Source: Oscillospiraceae bacterium
GTDB taxonomy: Bacteria; Bacillota; Clostridia; Oscillospirales; UBA929
Direction of reading: 5' to 3'
Assembly: GCA_031282535.1 (NCBI GenBank)
Contig: JAITDM010000119.1
Span: 1-6,624, forward strand
Length of the DNA stretch: 6,624 bases
Below are positions 5,766 through 6,624 of this stretch, piece after piece. Each line of letters opens with the position of its first letter. Within the stretch, counting starts at the first letter, position 1. The notes under the pieces are model-generated. The model worked only from the letters and a program-made list of their open reading frames with translations. It was not told the origin of the DNA and made no database searches. The position numbers were made by a program, and so were the translations under genes.

Positions 5766-6624
5766 ATGGGACAGAAAGTCAATCCGCACGGACTGCGTGT
5801 CGGCGTCATCAAAGGATGGGACTCCCGCTGGTATGCCCCCAACGACAAGGTGGGCGCGCTGCTGCTGGAGGATTATAAAATCCGCGAATACCTGAAAAAT
5901 ACGCTGAAGAGCGCCGGGATCCCCCGCATCGAGATCGAGCGGGACAGCACCCGCGTGCGCGTCTTCCTGCACTGCGCCCGGCCGGGCGTCGTGATCGGCC
6001 GTCAGGGGCAGGACATTGAAAAACTGCGCGCCAAGCTCGAGGGCATGATCAAAAAACCGGTGGCGCTGAACATCGTCGAGGTCAGAAGCCCCGACATGAA
6101 CGCCCAGCTCGTGGCGGAAAACATTGCGCAGCAGCTCGAAAAGCGCATCTCTTTCCGCCGCGCCATGAAGCAGGCCATGCAGCGCTCCATGCGCCTTGGC
6201 GCGCGCGGCATCAAGACCTGCGTGTCCGGCCGTCTGGGCGGCGCGGAGATCGCGCGCGTCGAGCACTACCACGAGGGGACCATCCCCCTGCAGACGCTGC
6301 GCGCCGACATCGACTACGGCTTCGCCGAGGCCAAGACCACATACGGCCGCCTCGGCGTGAAGGTTTGGATTTACAAAGGCGAAGTGCTCAGCGTGGGCAA
6401 CCGCATGGGGTCCCGCACGATCGAGGCGCCCCGTCCCCGCGACGACCGGCGCGACCGGCGCGACCGCGGCCCGCGCTCCGGCGGCGGCGACCGGCGTGAC
6501 CGCGGCCCGCGCTCCGGCGGCTTCGGCGGCGGCGGCCAGGGCGGCGGACGTCCCGGCGGCTTTGGCGGCGGCCAGGGCGGCCCGCGTCCCGGCGGCTTTG
6601 GCGGCGGCCAGGGCGGCCCGCGTC
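5766..6624 (+). CDS. rpsC: 30S ribosomal protein S3 with an unusual Arg/Gly-rich repetitive C-terminal tail; 3' end outside the window
   Basis: The frame is open for 286 full codons to the window edge. Residues 1-210 are a normal S3: MGQKVNPHGLRVG, a type II KH domain with GRQG at 78-81, R131/R132/K135 at the positions linked to mRNA helicase activity in E. coli, and the C-terminal domain with SGRLGGAEIAR and GVKVWIYKGEVL. Bacterial S3 usually ends near 215-220. Here residues 226-286 continue with about 28 Gly, 13 Arg, 6 Asp, 6 Pro, 3 Phe and 3 Gln and no Lys: first DRRDRGPRSGG units, then GGFGGGQGGPR units. Codons vary synonymously (CGC/CGT, TTC/TTT), supporting real translation. The tail is probably disordered and RNA-binding, near the mRNA entry side (inference). 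A GGGGG site (5755-5759) lies 6 nt upstream of the ATG. Confidence 0.95.
   Translation, partial: MGQKVNPHGLRVGVIKGWDSRWYAPNDKVGALLLEDYKIREYLKNTLKSAGIPRIEIERDSTRVRVFLHCARPGVVIGRQGQDIEKLRAKLEGMIKKPVALNIVEVRSPDMNAQLVAENIAQQLEKRISFRRAMKQAMQRSMRLGARGIKTCVSGRLGGAEIARVEHYHEGTIPLQTLRADIDYGFAEAKTTYGRLGVKVWIYKGEVLSVGNRMGSRTIEAPRPRDDRRDRRDRGPRSGGGDRRDRGPRSGGFGGGGQGGGRPGGFGGGQGGPRPGGFGGGQGGPR
6453..6524 (+). repeat. Two 36-bp tandem units in rpsC encoding DRRDRGPRSGG(G/F)
   Basis: Units 6453-6488 and 6489-6524 differ at only three bases: one synonymous CGC/CGT change and a GGC/TTC codon change. They encode residues 230-253 of S3. A shorter 9-bp repeat (GACCGGCGC, twice) at 6444-6461 overlaps their start. 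The units suggest growth of the tail by in-frame duplication. Confidence 0.9.
6552..6624 (+). repeat. Two identical 36-bp tandem units in rpsC encoding PGGFGGGQGGPR, cut by the window edge
   Basis: Units 6552-6587 and 6588-6623 are identical base for base. A diverged earlier copy (GGFGGGGQGGGR, 6516-6551) precedes them. A further C at 6624 is consistent with a third PGG unit beginning. Identity at silent sites indicates recent duplication or slippage. Confidence 0.9.

Noticed and set aside
6453..6624. The regular repeats as a CRISPR array or a frameshift artefact
   Set aside because: There are no unique spacers, the repeats are contiguous and codon-periodic, and silent differences between units fit translation in the S3 frame.

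Overview
The window looks like the chromosome of a GC-rich Firmicute, most probably a member of the Clostridia. Three things point this way: strong AGGAGG-type ribosome binding sites before most genes, ribosomal proteins whose sequences read like Clostridia/Bacilli versions, and a secreted protein with three S-layer homology (SLH) domains. The exact genus cannot be told from the sequence.

Layout. Positions 1-1496 (minus strand) carry the 5' 498 codons of a secreted SLH-domain protein that runs off the left edge. Positions 1497-1841 are a gene-free, partly AT-rich divergent control region with hairpins, a 13-bp palindrome and phased A-tracts. A near-consensus sigma-A promoter (1842-1870) then drives the S10 ribosomal protein operon rightwards. 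Its leader of about 270 nt (1877-2148) is rich in hairpins and contains a possible intrinsic terminator/attenuator. The operon genes follow in the canonical order: rpsJ (S10), rplC (L3), rplD (L4), rplW (L23), rplB (L2), rpsS (S19), rplV (L22) and rpsC (S3, cut by the right edge). All are plus strand and tightly spaced, except for an unusual 206-nt gap between rplW and rplB that holds a 60-bp palindromic repeat element.

How the genes work together. The operon supplies 50S proteins lining the exit tunnel (L4, L22, L23) and the peptidyl-transferase region (L2, L3), and the 30S head proteins S10, S19 and S3. It is the usual bacterial set made from one message. The SLH gene is functionally unrelated and only shares the divergent intergenic region.

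Most interesting points: (1) S3 does not stop at its usual length of about 215-220 residues but continues into an Arg/Gly/Asp-rich, then GGFGGGQGGPR-type, repetitive tail still open at the window end; (2) the rpsJ leader has a two-tier stem-loop and switch-like alternative pairings before a U6 tract; (3) a mobile-looking palindromic element sits inside the S10 operon; (4) the S10 operon starts from its own promoter next to a divergent surface-protein gene rather than following tuf. No wholly new multi-gene system is visible.
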